Positions 45,921 to 59,000 of a stretch of 64,000 bases of DNA are shown piece by piece. The notes below the pieces were generated by a model. The model searched no databases, was not told the origin of the DNA, and was given only the letters and a program-made list of their open reading frames with translations. Origin of the DNA: Gnetum montanum (Eukaryota > Streptophyta > Gnetopsida > Gnetales > Gnetaceae); the NCBI GenBank assembly GCA_015680685.1, contig MNCI01025012.1, positions 34,246 through 98,245 of the forward strand. The letters run 5' to 3'. Position 1 is the stretch's first letter, and each line of letters opens with the position of its first letter. A program made the position numbers and the translations under genes.

Positions 45921-47340
45921 AACAAAGAGGATGAATATCCAATCTCTAACTACTTCCCTGATGAACTCCTCTTTACAGGTGTAGTAAATAATCAATTAAC
46001 CATAGAGACAAATTGGTATGGTAGCATTCTTACCTATCTTCTCACACAAGAAACACCACAAGGGTTGGACATTAAAAAGAAACAACAATTTCTTCACTGA
46101 GCCAAATATTTCATGGAAATCAACGGACAACTTTATAAGGTATGTTCTGATGGCTTAGTCTGATGGTGTGTTCCCAATGCAAATCAATTACGAGTTCTCC
46201 AAGATGCTCATGAGGGCCCTTGTGGGGGTCATTACACTGGAAGACGAACAGCCATTAAAATATTACTTGCAGGATATTATTGGCCTACATTGTTCCAAGA
46301 CACTCATCATTTTGTCCAATTTTGTGAACGTTGCCAACGCGATGGGGGAATGACTACTAGAATGGAGGGTCCACAACAATGGATTCAACCCTTAAAACCC
46401 TTTGACATATGGGGAATTGATTTTTATGAGGCCTATTATACCAATGTCCAATGGAAAGACCTACATTTTTGTTGCTATTGACTATTTTACAAAGTGGGTA
46501 GAAGCAGCTATTGTCACTAACTACACATCATCTACCGCTGCACGATTTGTTCAACAACAAATTGTAAACAGGTTTAGCATGCCTTATGCACTTATTTTTG
46601 ATATTAGTACACATTTTACAAGTGTGAATTTTTGAAAGTTGATGCAACGCTTAGGAGTTGAGCATAAGCTAACTACACCATATCATTCTCAAGAGAATGG
46701 CCAAGCCGAAGTCACAAATAGGGAGATCACAAAAATATTGACTTGAACCATTAGCAAATATAGGTGAGACTGGAGCACCAAACTAAAAAATGCCCTTTGG
46801 GCATACCACACCACATGGAAACTCCCTATAGGCTACTCTCCCTATGAGTTAGTGTACAGTAAACTTCCAACACTTCCTATCCAGGCTAAGCTTCGTACAC
46901 TATCTACAACATGTGACCTCAACCTTGACCTTAATCTAGCATAAAAAGAATAGTTAATGAATGCTAACTTGCTAGATGAAAACTAATTAGCTGCCCTATC
47001 ATCCAACGAATTGCACAAGGTCTTCAATAAGCAACGTCATGACCTAAGGATTAGGAAAGTCAAATACCAACTAGGAGATAAGGTTCTGTATTGGAATCCC
47101 ACACATGTGCCACAATGAACTAAATTTTAAACACTATGTAAAGGACCTTATATCATTCATGAAACTTTCTCTTCAAGGGCCATGATGATCTATAAACTTG
47201 AAAGCCCGGATAGGAAATTATTAGTCAACATCCAACAAACCAAACCTTTCCATGAGCCTAAAACGGCTAGTACTAACACTACCTCTATTAATGGACAATC
47301 TTGCTCATTATTTTGGATCTCCTCCTTCCAACGCAATCGT
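45921..47340 (+). pseudogene. Integrase of element D
   Basis: The zinc-binding part reads DAHEGPCGGHYTGRRTAIKI and HFVQFCERCQRDGG. The catalytic core begins FDIWGIDF, with FVAIDYFTKWVEAAIVTNYT and then IFDISTHFTSVNF; the acidic residues appear kept, and NGQAEVTNREI supplies the Glu. The C-terminal region reads YQLGDKVLYWNPTHVP-like text and GPYIIHETFSSRAMMIYKLE. Frameshifts near 46400 and several stops break it. It inserts cDNA into the genome in active relatives. Confidence 0.87.
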
Positions 47341-49050
47341 GGGGGAGATGGCCACTAATGCTAACCATTCTAAAGCCCTTAGTTCCTTTGTTTTTTTTAT
47401 GCATTTTTGTTTTACACATTTTTCATTTTTGCTTGTTTTTGTTTTACACCGTCGTTAACATTTTTACTATTCCTTTCTCTATTACATATTGTTTGATCTA
47501 CTCTCACTCATCATATAATAAGTGCTCATGATGGTGGATCGTATTATAATAGTGTGGATTGATAAAGTTTGGCTTTTACCTTTGACTTTCAATGTTGATG
47601 CTAAGATATGGGTTCTTTTGATAAAACAGGCAATGAGTCCACATCACCCATTCATCCATACAACTCTATGGTCTCCCTATGTTTTGGAAATGTAAATGTC
47701 CCTTTTTCTAAGTAAACTTATTAATAAATTGATGGCTTGATATTCTTCAACCCAAGGAAAGATTTAAATGGATTGAAAAGGGTGTGACTTCAAGGGGTTC
47801 AACACATTTGTGTTTGCTGTTCTCTTGGGTACTTGGATGTTTTTCATAAGTTTTCTACCATTTCGCTATTGACCAATATCGGGAAGTCAACCAAATCAAA
47901 TAAGTATTTGCATGGTGTGGTTCTCATGCAAAAAGAAATAAATAAAAAAACTAGTAAGAATTCAAAGCACACCGCTTAGACATAATAAAGAAACATGGGC
48001 TACAAGCACTGGTTATGGCACTAGAAAGACATGTTACCCATGCTTGAAGGTTCCCTCTAACTAAGGCCCTTTCTCGCTTCCTACTCCTCTATTCTTTCTC
48101 TTGTTGGAATGGTGGTGGCTATGTGGACACATTCTTGTTGCTTCAAGAGGATGAGTTGGTCAAGTGTATTGATGTGAGGTCATTGGATGTGGTTAGTCTT
48201 AATCTGGATTTAGAATGAATTCTATTAAGTTACCTTAATCACATACTACACAAGGGACTTTAAACAACCTTCATTTTTGGATTCCATTCCATTCCATTCT
48301 CTCTTTCTGTATTGCTTTCCATATTCCACCTCATTGTCGGTTTTACGATTAGTCTATATCTTGGTTGACACATTGTTATTCTTTGGTAAACTCTTGTGGG
48401 TAAGTTCTTAACCATTGTTTCCATATGTCATTCCTAGAGCCTATGGACTCTTTGGTTTATAGGTTTGTCAGGGCATAAAGGGCATGAGCCTGCTTTGGGG
48501 AGGATCCACTAGCATTCCTTTTTGGTGCAATTATTAAGCTTTCTCCCTTAAACATTTTCTACAATCAACTATTTCTCGTTTCACTCCATCAATGACATCC
48601 ATTTTTGTTTTGTCTTAATGGCTTCACTGTTGTTAGTTCTCTCATCTTTCATGTTCTTTCAATTTCCATCTTATTGCTACTAGAGGTTTGCTCTTAGTCA
48701 AGGGGTCCCCATTGCAAATTTTTTTTCCATTCCATTACTTATCTCACCCCTACACCTTGGCTAGTTATTAGTTACAAACCCCTAACCCAGTATCTGCCAT
48801 ACCCACAACCTAGCCAATGTGCTTCATATTGAGGTAAGGTATCAATTGCATTATATCTTATCTATCCTTTCTAATTTGTGACTGTGTTGTGTGTGCATAT
48901 GATGATCACATGAACAATGGATTGGGATAGGAGGGAGCACTCAGGATAGACTGGAGCTGGAGCATTTATGCAAGAAACAAGCTTAATAATGTGGCCATGA
49001 ATGAACAATGGTGTGCACAATTTTGACAACGGCAACAACATGCCTCATTT

Positions 49051-49084
<34 letters not shown>

Positions 49085-49299
49085 AAGCTCTCAAATGAGG
49101 GTCTAGATGTCATCTATGTACAGTGTTCACCACAATGGTTATGAACACCAATGCTATAATATGTTTGTCGATCCATTCACTGGGCACTTTGAGTCTATCA
49201 CTTCATGTCACTATCAATTTTTGCTCAGTCAATAATCCCATACCTTCCCAATATTTTGTAGGAAACTCGAGGATGAGTTTTCATTCAGTCGTGGGGATA
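47341..49299 (+). other. Post-integrase non-coding region of element D, with purine tract
   Basis: T-rich tracts are followed by the shared blocks CAATGAGTCCACATCACCC, GGGTGTGACTTCAAGGGG and GAAAGACATGTTACCCATGC. A (CT)n run lies at 49054-49082. Unlike elements A, B and the left-edge copy, no ORF3 sequence is seen before the tract CAGTCGTGGGGATA (49286-49299). Confidence 0.65.
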
Positions 49300-50105
49300 T
49301 GATGAGTCGCGATATTGGAGCCCGCTAAGCAATATCGGACACCCGATATCAAAACCTGTCTCATTGCCTATAAATAAGAGACCGAGGCACTTGGTTTGGA
49401 AATTAGTTTCTTAGTCCCTTACCTAAACTCTTGTAGTTTTTCCTTTCCAAAGTTAGAATTATTTTTAAGTGCCCGCAGTAGTAGTCATAAAGTGAACGGA
49501 TCTTTATTCAAGCATTGTGTACCTGAGCACACCTTGTATCCGGAAATAAAGATGAACTTTGTGATAAACCTTGCAACAATCAGAATAGCTTATTTATTGC
49601 ATTTAATGTTATTTACAATTAGTTCATGCTTTCATTAGTTAATTGATGTTGTTTTTATAGAGTTACTAATCTTCAACAAGTAAGCACACTCAGTACGACC
49701 ACTTCAAGCATACATGGAACACTTGGTAACCCAGTAACGACTAGTGTTTGGTAATCCCAGTAGTGTTACACTGGTTCAGGATGTGTCCAGCAAGTGGGAA
49801 TGGATGCTGGTGTTAGGACTAGCTAGACCATAGTTGATTAGTTAAATTAAATTAGTTACTCACTTATTTCATTTCTCCACTTTAAGCACCAAGAACATAA
49901 AACATAAAAAGCCATAAAAATCACATACCTTAGGTTTACTTAACCATACAATCGTGTCGTACAAGTAAGCCTGGGAAGACAACGATTGCATAACCCATCC
50001 TTGTTCTGTGAAGGCACATAAGCACTTAGTCCTTGGAGTTCAACCAGATCGCCTGTGAATGTTCATATTTGTATGGTTGGCGTAGGGGTACCTCGCCGCT
50101 CATCA
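49300..50105 (+). mobile_element. 3' LTR of element D
   Basis: TGATGAGTCGCG...CGCTCATCA. The TATA box is CCTATAAATAAGAGACC at about 49367, and AATAAAGATGA lies at about 49545. Three diverged GATATC-type modules (GCGATATTGG, GCAATATCGG, CCGATATCAA) precede the TATA box. The rest matches 40440-40984. Confidence 0.9.
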
Positions 50106-53066
50106 GTTATCTATGTTAGAGTTTGTGCATTTAGGTCCCACATATGACCTTGTGCTAAAGTCCAATTTGCTTGGAATACTAGGCTAATTTCCATTAAGAC
50201 TTTAGGGGAACATGGTTTCAAATATCGTATTTGCTTTCTTCTCTTCGACTTAGCAAGCAATGTTGGCTTTTCATTCAGTGATTGGACTAGTAGTACCACC
50301 CATTTTTATGGCCTTAGCCAAAATTATGCCAACCTTTCTACTTTGGCTTCAACTTCTCTATGTTTAGCTATTATCTTTGCTTCCCACTTTGATCACCACC
50401 CTCATTTGATTCTACTATGTCAACTACAAATGCTTTAGATCTTGACTATGTTCCACCTTATCCACCACTTAAGTCATCTTACTTATAAGAGTCACAACTT
50501 CTTACTATGTTCCACTTTCCCTTCATTATTCCTATCTCACAACATTCCTTTGCTTCGCATATGCCAACATCGCCTTTTCCTCTCTAGGCCTACACCTTCT
50601 CCACTTACAGCTTTGCCTTCCTATGCATATTTGCCTTCGCTTCCCTATGGGTTTACAACTTCCCACCTACAATGATGTAAGATCAACAACCAATGACTCA
50701 AAACCATCATCACAAAAAACAAAATCGAAACATTTTAGCTACAACAATAGTAGAAAAAGATGTCACAAATTTAAAACAAAATCAAACATTTTAGTTGCAA
50801 CAATACTGGAAGAAGATGTCATAAATTGTTGCTCATAAGCCTATAAATTTGCATCCTAAGAATCAATAGAAATTTTTACAATGATAGAAGAAGCAAAAAT
50901 TTCAATGTATGTAAAAGAAGAAAGTAGATGATTATACATACCCCTTCAACATATAACTTTATTGGAACTTCATGACTCAATGCTACAAAATAAAATCAAA
51001 ACTAAAATCAAACTTCTAACATATATTGATTCTTTACCAACTAATACCTCATTGTTATTTTATATGGAGTTTTAACCTTAACACTTTTGTTATCATTTGA
51101 GGTGATAGTGAAAAGATAGTTTCCACTGTTGTCAAAATCTAAATCTAGTCATAGTCGATTGAAGAGAGGTTAGCCATGAGGAAAACAAGTTAGGTTATGT
51201 TGCACCACTACCTTATGCCAAGCTCACTAAGTTGACTATTTTTTGCCCTTTGAATCGAACCCAACTTACGTTGCATTGTCTCTGATAATGCGAACCATGA
51301 GTCCTAAAAACAAGTGCGCTTTCATCTCAAGCACATGATGCAAGTGCTTTCATAGAGACATGACCAAGTTTGAGAAGTTTGATCTTACAGAAATTCACTC
51401 TCCTTTTTCTTTCTAATCCTTTAAAAATTTGAATAATATTTTGTTGTCTTTTCCAACATTAGAAATTTTCCATATGAGTGGTATGAAAAATCATACATTC
51501 ATCAATTAACAATATGTCAAAAACAAAATAACAAATTGATTTTGTCCAATTCTCAATGAATCTTAGCAACATGGTTGGGTGAATGAAACATGGTAGCCAA
51601 TTTAGAAGAAGCTAATGATTGTACTGATGGTGCCAATAGAATAATATGATGATGTTGCCACTAGATAGAGTAGTTGATCAATGCTGCTCACTAAAATCAA
51701 TCATGTAACTTAGGCTACCATGACAAGCCTCTTACCACTAGGCTAACATTCCTAACACCATAGTAGTTAGCAACTCTATTCTTCAATCAAGTGAATCTCA
51801 AGAAAATCTCTAGAATCACCCTACTCCACCCTCTACTTTTATCCTCAAAAGTTTTTGATGATGGCAGTTTTGAACAATGCTCTACACTCTTTCAATACTT
51901 TAGTTTAATAGAGATTGTTATGTTGTCAGCTCCATTAGGTACCAGTAATAACATGCAACAAGAATGGTGAAAAACAAAACAAGCATACTACAATGTAAGC
52001 AAAAACATCCTATTAAAAATTTTTAAAAAATTAATTTTCACAGAATTTATATGCAGGAATGTTTGGTAAATGAATAGCCGATTCCAAAAAGAGATGAAAT
52101 GGTTAGTCCGCAACTAAAATATTACTGCAAGCTACTGAAATATATATTCCGGCCACCTCATTTTAACCAATTTTTTCTACATTGCCTGCTACCTTTAAAA
52201 CTTCCTGCTGCTACTGTTCAATCCATTGTTTCATCGTCTACTTTAAGTCAACGAATCGCCGACAAAATGGAGACCTAACTTTCCAATAGCAACTCAAGAG
52301 CCAAATCCCCGAGCCCTCAAAATCTAAAAAGGTTCCAAAGCTTGTGTAATTTAATCTTTAAACTCGCTGAAAAGTACATTGTAGACGACCCCAAATTATT
52401 CCTATTTCCGTCTATAAAGGTAATTTACACGGATATAGAGACTTGTAAAGAGTTGCAATGCAACGTAAAAAGAGAACATTAAAAAATCAAATCAATCACA
52501 TTTTATTTCCTTGTAAAGTACACAGATTTTCAATCTCTCTCTGCATTAGGATGTGCCTTAAATCCAGATATGTCTCAGGTTTGAAATGTTATCATGCTTT
52601 TGAAAGTTGCTCAAAAGGCAAACATTTATAATGCTATTTTCCAAAACTGGGTCGAGCCAAAGCTAATCACTTCTTCAGTTTCAATTTCAAAAGCGTCATC
52701 TCTAAGGATTCAAGCCCATGCTCAGTATGCTTAGCTTTGGGCAAATTATATTTAAAATGAGATTTCTGCATAAAAAATTGTCCTTGAGACATTTCCTTGA
52801 ATTAGAATACAATGAGAGATGTGCCTGTATGCGAGGAATCTCTCAAAAGAAATGAATGAAGAAAAAGAGACTAAGGATACAATGGCCCTTCTATTTACAA
52901 AATAAGGAAAGGCCAACAATTAGTAAGACTCTGATCCATTATTGATGGATGCAATTAATCTAATAGAGAATTTACAGTAGACACTCCAGGTTACAATTAG
53001 TTGCAGTAGATCCAGCGATTTACACGTCAAAATTGGCCAGCCCATCCGGTGAAGCTAAGTTGTGCA
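50106..53066. other. Intergenic region, including the presumed 3' UTR of SCC2
   Basis: No gene recognised. A two-copy 57-bp tandem repeat lies at about 50716-50829 (AAAACAAAATC.AAACATTTT, then ACAACAATA). Open frames such as 50442-50675 have biased His/Ser/Leu composition and no family. The first few hundred bases left of 53067 should be the SCC2 3' UTR on the minus strand. I cannot fix its end. Confidence 0.5.
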
Positions 53067-56000
53067 TCAACCACAATCCGATAAGAACTGCTTCCTTCCT
53101 TGGCCTTTCCCACTGCTATGTCTCTGCCTCCGAGTCTCGCCAGTCCAATCACAATCATCGTCATCATCATATTCCTCCTCATCTTCACTTTTATCAAGAC
53201 CAACATTTCCATTAATGGAAGAAAATCCTGTCTTTGTTCTTGTAGTTCTAATTGAAGCATGCCCATTCGATGGGGCATTTCTTATTCCAGGAGTATTTGC
53301 ACTAGGTGGTCTAGTTCTTTTTCTAGGAGTATTAGCAGAATGAACTGTATAATCGAATGCATCTTCTTTTAGTAGCTTTTTGAATTCCTGCAGAAATGAA
53401 ATGTATTAACAAGTGTCAGAAATGAGATAAGATATTCAACGTATTGATTTTTGTGAAGCACTAAACTCTGTTCAAAGAAAACTAATGAAAAAGTAGGAAA
53501 TTTTGAAGGTAAATGCAACTACTAGTTAACTACTATATGAACCAACTTAAGGACGGATAAAATTTTTTGGGAATTTTGTTACAGTAAGTATCTGATATCA
53601 AGCAGAATTATTGCATAATAGTTTGGTTTTTTTTTCTCAAGGTAAGTTTTTGTCGTCTTAGTGCTGCTTCAAAGTTGGAAACAATCAAAAATTTCATATT
53701 GTTCCACAACAGTAAAAGTTGAAATATCAAGCTGCTATTCCACTGACAACGAATGCTAGGACACCCATTTCGACGTAACATGCAGTAGTAGGGAACAGCC
53801 AGGGTACAAGGAAAACATAGGTCCGATGCCATGAGACTCTTTCCCCTCATTCCTTGTTTTTCACATTGTTCAAAACATGCAATAGGATGGTAACAAGATC
53901 TACGTCCATTACGATAGAAAGGTGTGGACATTTCTTTTGCTTCAAACCAGTATGTGAAAACTACCCGAGGCTTTCGTAATCAGCTGGAAAACTTAAGAAA
54001 AGATACATCATTAAATAGTTGAGGTACCAGAATTACAAGAGAAATAAAGATCAAGATTAAGATTATCATTTACATAAAAGAAAATAAGAATACTACATAC
54101 TAACGGCTGCTTCCAAGCAGTCAAAAAGCTGAATTTAATTCACCATCAATTACAAGTACAAATGCAGCCTCTCACCTGATATTGCTGAAGCATCTCATTC
54201 ACTGATGTTGGAATAGCAACTGGAATGTCTTTGATGCTAAAAGGAATGCTTTGTCTCGATATCGTCTCTCCGGCCTTTATGGGCTCGGTTGGTGAAAATG
54301 CCTGAAAGATGCCGCAAAACTGTAAGCATGGACAGAGGGTTTCACGCTAACATATGAAATAAATCTTACTAAACACACTTTATACAGTACACGGTATCGT
54401 GCTATTTTCATTAAAACATAAAAAGTCAGTTGTGCATTTGAACTTCAACCTGACATCGGGCATCATTCAGGCTATACACAATCTTTAAATGTCTCTTCAA
54501 CTTTAGCAAGAGCACCATCGCAATTGCAGCATGACAACCTGCCTGATCATTTCAAAACAACTTGAAATAGAAGTAAACCAACGCACAAGTTGACAACATT
54601 AAACTAATGAAAAAAAAAAGGGCCGTGTAAAAGCCACATGCATTACCTTCATTTTCTGTGACTGCACATCTGTGATCCCTGTTATAACAGATTCACCAGC
54701 TGAACCACCATCAACATGCAGCATCTGTTTGAAATCAGATGCACCTAAGCCTTCCACAAAGGTTTCATCCGACCTGGGACCAAAAGATCCATTTACCGTA
54801 GCCCCAGATGAAGTATCTGCTATTAATGCCTTCATTTCAGATTCCAAGTTGCCTGCTCGTACTTGCACGATTCGATTGATTGTATACACAATGTATAGAG
54901 GCTCATCAGGCAAAGTAAATGGAAGCGCTGCAAGAATTTCTGCACAGTAACTGGTAATACTCAAAAAAGTTATGTCCAGAATAGGCACGATTTCTTACCT
55001 GAACAACCTAAATTTTAAAGAAAGCAATGTCGACTTTAACAATTGCAGTGAACTGTTATCTTACACTAAAAACGGAATGGGTGAGTAGCTCCATCCAGAA
55101 AAGTCAAACTTCCGAATAATAGATGATAAAAATTTATTCCGTGAAACTCTGCTTCCTTTGATAAGCTTGTATATTCTAGATATTCCTCCTTTAGCAGCAG
55201 CTGATATACTTGCATCTTGTTTGAACTTTACCGTCCCAGAAACCTTACTTGCCGTCATTTTTTGTCCCGCAGAAGCACCTGATTGAATAAATCTGAAAGA
55301 CAGCTGAAGGCCATCACCTAGACGACTTTCAAAAAAAGTAGGATACCTACATGAAGAGGAAAGAAAGAATGTCATTGCCATAATTTTAACTAAACCCCTC
55401 GCAATATTTATTTAACACACCCCACCACCCCACACCAACCCAAAACAAAACAACAACAACAAAAGCCATCCGTACTTTTCATTCATTTGAATCAATAGCC
55501 GATGTGCCAACTTCGAATTTGATTCATGCTGATCGACTTCCAAAGCAATAAGATATGGTACACATGTTATTGGATGCACAAGTCCTTGACGGAGGACAAT
55601 ATCCACAACCTGAGTTTAGTCAGGAAGTCAGTGCTTGCCACCATTTTTTATAAAAATGCTGATTTCACCAATCATCTATGAAGTTGTTACCTTAAGTGCA
55701 CTTTGACGAACTTGCTCATTCATATCCAAGCATCTTTCCAAAATGCTGTTCCAATGCAATTGTATAATACCCCCACAAAAATTATTATCTCCAGCTCCAG
55801 CAGCCGCTGGCACTGCACCAGCAGAAGACTGTTGAGAGACGCCATTATCATTCTGCATTTGTTCTTCATTATCGATGAGGCAGTCACATAAGCTACGCAA
55901 TGTTTGCATCTGCTTACCAAAACAAAAAGAGAAAGAGCTTTAAAGACCCTATAGCATGTCATAAGAAAGACATTTTTAAATTTTCTTAGAAGTAATAATT

Positions 56001-59000
56001 TCACCTTGATGTCTGGGTCGGAACCTGCAGATAGCGTGGCTTCAATAATTTTTCCTACGTCCTTTTCCATCATAAACTCAGGTCTAGCAACAAAGACAAA
56101 ACCCAGTGCCTATACAACAAATGATAAAAATATACATGACCGACCTTTAAACTGCTTATTTTGCAGTACAATATGCAAAGTCTATGGCGGAGCTTTACAG
56201 ATAGTTAATTCACCAATTCTCACCTGCAGTGATCGGACCTTGATATTGAAGTCACTTGAACGCAGGTAATGTTTAAACAGTGTAACAATCTCCCCAATGC
56301 TGGTCTCCTTATCTTGAGCAACCATAAAACATGCTCCATGGCGAACAAGAAGACCAAGACAGAACAGGGCACGCGGAACCACCTGAGAACATCAAGACAA
56401 AATTATAATCACGACCAAGACACAACAGGTTCAATTTAGCATGCCCGCTTATAATTAACACCAAACCATGATTTTCTGTCTCCAGAATAATAATTATACA
56501 CGACCGCTCAGAGTTAAGAGTAAAATCATGACTATCAATGCTTTTCAAAAAAACGTTGTATAATAGTTAAGACTAAAATTTTGTAAAAAGCTCATACTAT
56601 CACAAAAATAAAATACCAATATTATACATGCTACGAAGTAGAAAACAGTCTCGATAAATGAAACATACCAGCTTATCTTTGTCCTCTAATCCATTTTTGT
56701 ATCGCTCAAGTAGCCTATAAAATAACCTACTAAGATGCTCAAATGAGCTCACGCTATGAGAAGCATATCTTTTAAGCGTGCAAAGACACCTGCACATAAT
56801 ATGTCTTTGTAAACGGTGATGTCAAACAAATAAAAATATGTAAGTTTCATTAAAATCATTCGCTAGAATACCAATATATGCATTGTGAAAAATACAGGAT
56901 AACAAGGCATCGTATACTGGACATTATTTAGGAGATCAGAAAACGACATGGAAAAACAATTGAAGATCATATAAAAAATATAAAAAATTGTAGATGGATA
57001 AAAACCTAGCTCTTCATAGAGGCAAATGGCAGAGAACTCACGTAGCATACCCCATTTTGTTGAGACAAGGCTAGGATAATGATGATATTTCCCTAGAATA
57101 CCAATATATGCATTGTGAAAAATACAGAAAAACAAGACATCGGGTATTGGATACTATTAACGAAATCAAAAAAAGACATGGGAAAACAGTTCAAGATCAT
57201 ATAAAGAAATTGCAGATAGATAAAAACCTAGCTCTTCATAGAGGCAAATGGCAAAAGAGAACTCAAGTAGCAAACCCCATTTTGTGGTTGGGAAAAGGCT
57301 AGGATGATGATGATATGGAACATCTCATATTGCAAGCTATCTTAATCCCATGGTTTCACAATGTGCTAATATTTTATACACCAATACCTAGCAAACATTT
57401 TAAAAGTCAAAGAAAATTAGTACTTACTTTATGCAAGCAGAGGAAACAGTTAAAAACGAATGGCAACGAATCATCTGTTTCAAGTCCTGTTCCAAATCCT
57501 CAACAAAGTTTGGTGCAGGTCTTCTAACCAATGGAAGAACTGCATCAATAACAAAAACGATGCTCTGGAGTAGCTGTGCAGCATCACGGTTATCATGCTG
57601 CTCAAAAGAACACAATAAATTCATACATTCAATGGCATGTTTTCAGTATACTTCGTTGAATTTAAAAGAACCAACTTCTGTACAATCAAATCAGATATAC
57701 AAAGGAACAGTTCCCAAAAAATAAAAAATAAAAAAATCAAATACTGCACAATACCTGATTTTTCAAATATGGTTGCAAAGTAATCACAAAACGTGAAGGA
57801 TCAGAGGTAGGGGCACATAGTGTAGGATCCACAGTACAAAAAGCATGCAATGCCAAGATATATGGTAGTGTCCTAGTATCTGAATCGTTATTGTTTGCCT
57901 CTTCTGCCTAAGAGCATGAACAGTTTAAAAAAACAAAATAAAAATAAGATTGCAATCCATATCTGTAGTATAAAAAAGAAAATCATCAATAAAATTCATG
58001 TTCCATTTACCTGCAAGATCCTCTCCAATAAACACGAACACATCAATTCACAACAACTTCTAACAGCAGACTGGGAAGATGGATTCACCCCAGCTGATCT
58101 TGCATTTGGGGGGCAAAAATCCAAAGCCAAACTCCGTTTGATGATTGTAACCAATTGCTGATGACTTTGTAATCTTCTTAAGACATCCACTAGCTGTTCA
58201 GTCCTCTCAGCTATTTTTAAAGGAACAGGACATTTTCCACTAGTATTGTCCATTTGCATATCAATGGAGTCCTCAAACCACATTTCATAAAATGTCCGAC
58301 AAACAAGATCCTACAATGCAGATCGTCAGAGACAGCAAAAGCATTTCGTGCAAAAAAACAATATTCAAAATAAACCATATAACTTAAGCAAGAGCTGTCA
58401 AAATCTAAACTCCTTCAATTATTTTCTGGGTACCATGTCAGGAATGGAGGCTTACCAATACCTTCCATCCACTTTTATCCAACCTTTTAATTTAATCATA
58501 TATTTTAGGATATAATCTCTGCTAATTTTTTAAATGTTACCAGCTTCATTATTGTTGCTGTTTAACCACTGTTATTCCATCATCATTATTACTCAGTTAA
58601 ATTACTCGTAATATTATTCCACAGCATTACATAGTTTGCCTCCTTTGCAATATTGTCCATAGCTTAGTATTGTTATAGTTATTCCCCAAGCCAGTAAGTC
58701 TCAAACTTTGCCATTATTCAGTATCATTGAGAGCACTAAGGTTTCATTATTAATTTGATAGGAATCATCAGATTCCAGCTTACAGGTTTTGTCACAGTTT
58801 ATGAGCTTAAATATCATTATTTTCCTATCACTCGTAGCCCATCACTTCAAAACATCAAAATTTTAAAAGTCAAAATGTGGATAAACATTGCATCCAAAAA
58901 CAATAGATAAACATAATATTTATTATGAACTTTGTTAATATTGAAACTACAATCTGATTATTCCTAACAAATTAATAAAGAGATCTTAGTGCTTGCAATG

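Noticed and set aside
49054-49082. (CT)n tract as a GAGA-type promoter element
   Set aside because: Simple repeat within the non-coding 3' part of element D; no promoter context.
50442-50838. Secreted or repeat protein gene
   Set aside because: Short frames with biased composition, no family and no splice signals tied to them; a two-copy 57-bp repeat explains part.
53062-53343. Plus-strand frame rich in Ser
   Set aside because: Antisense of the SCC2 tail exon; Ser runs come from the acidic GAT/GAG codons.
54672-54950. Plus-strand 92-codon frame
   Set aside because: Antisense of SCC2 exon 18, which is open, phase-matched and similar to known SCC2.
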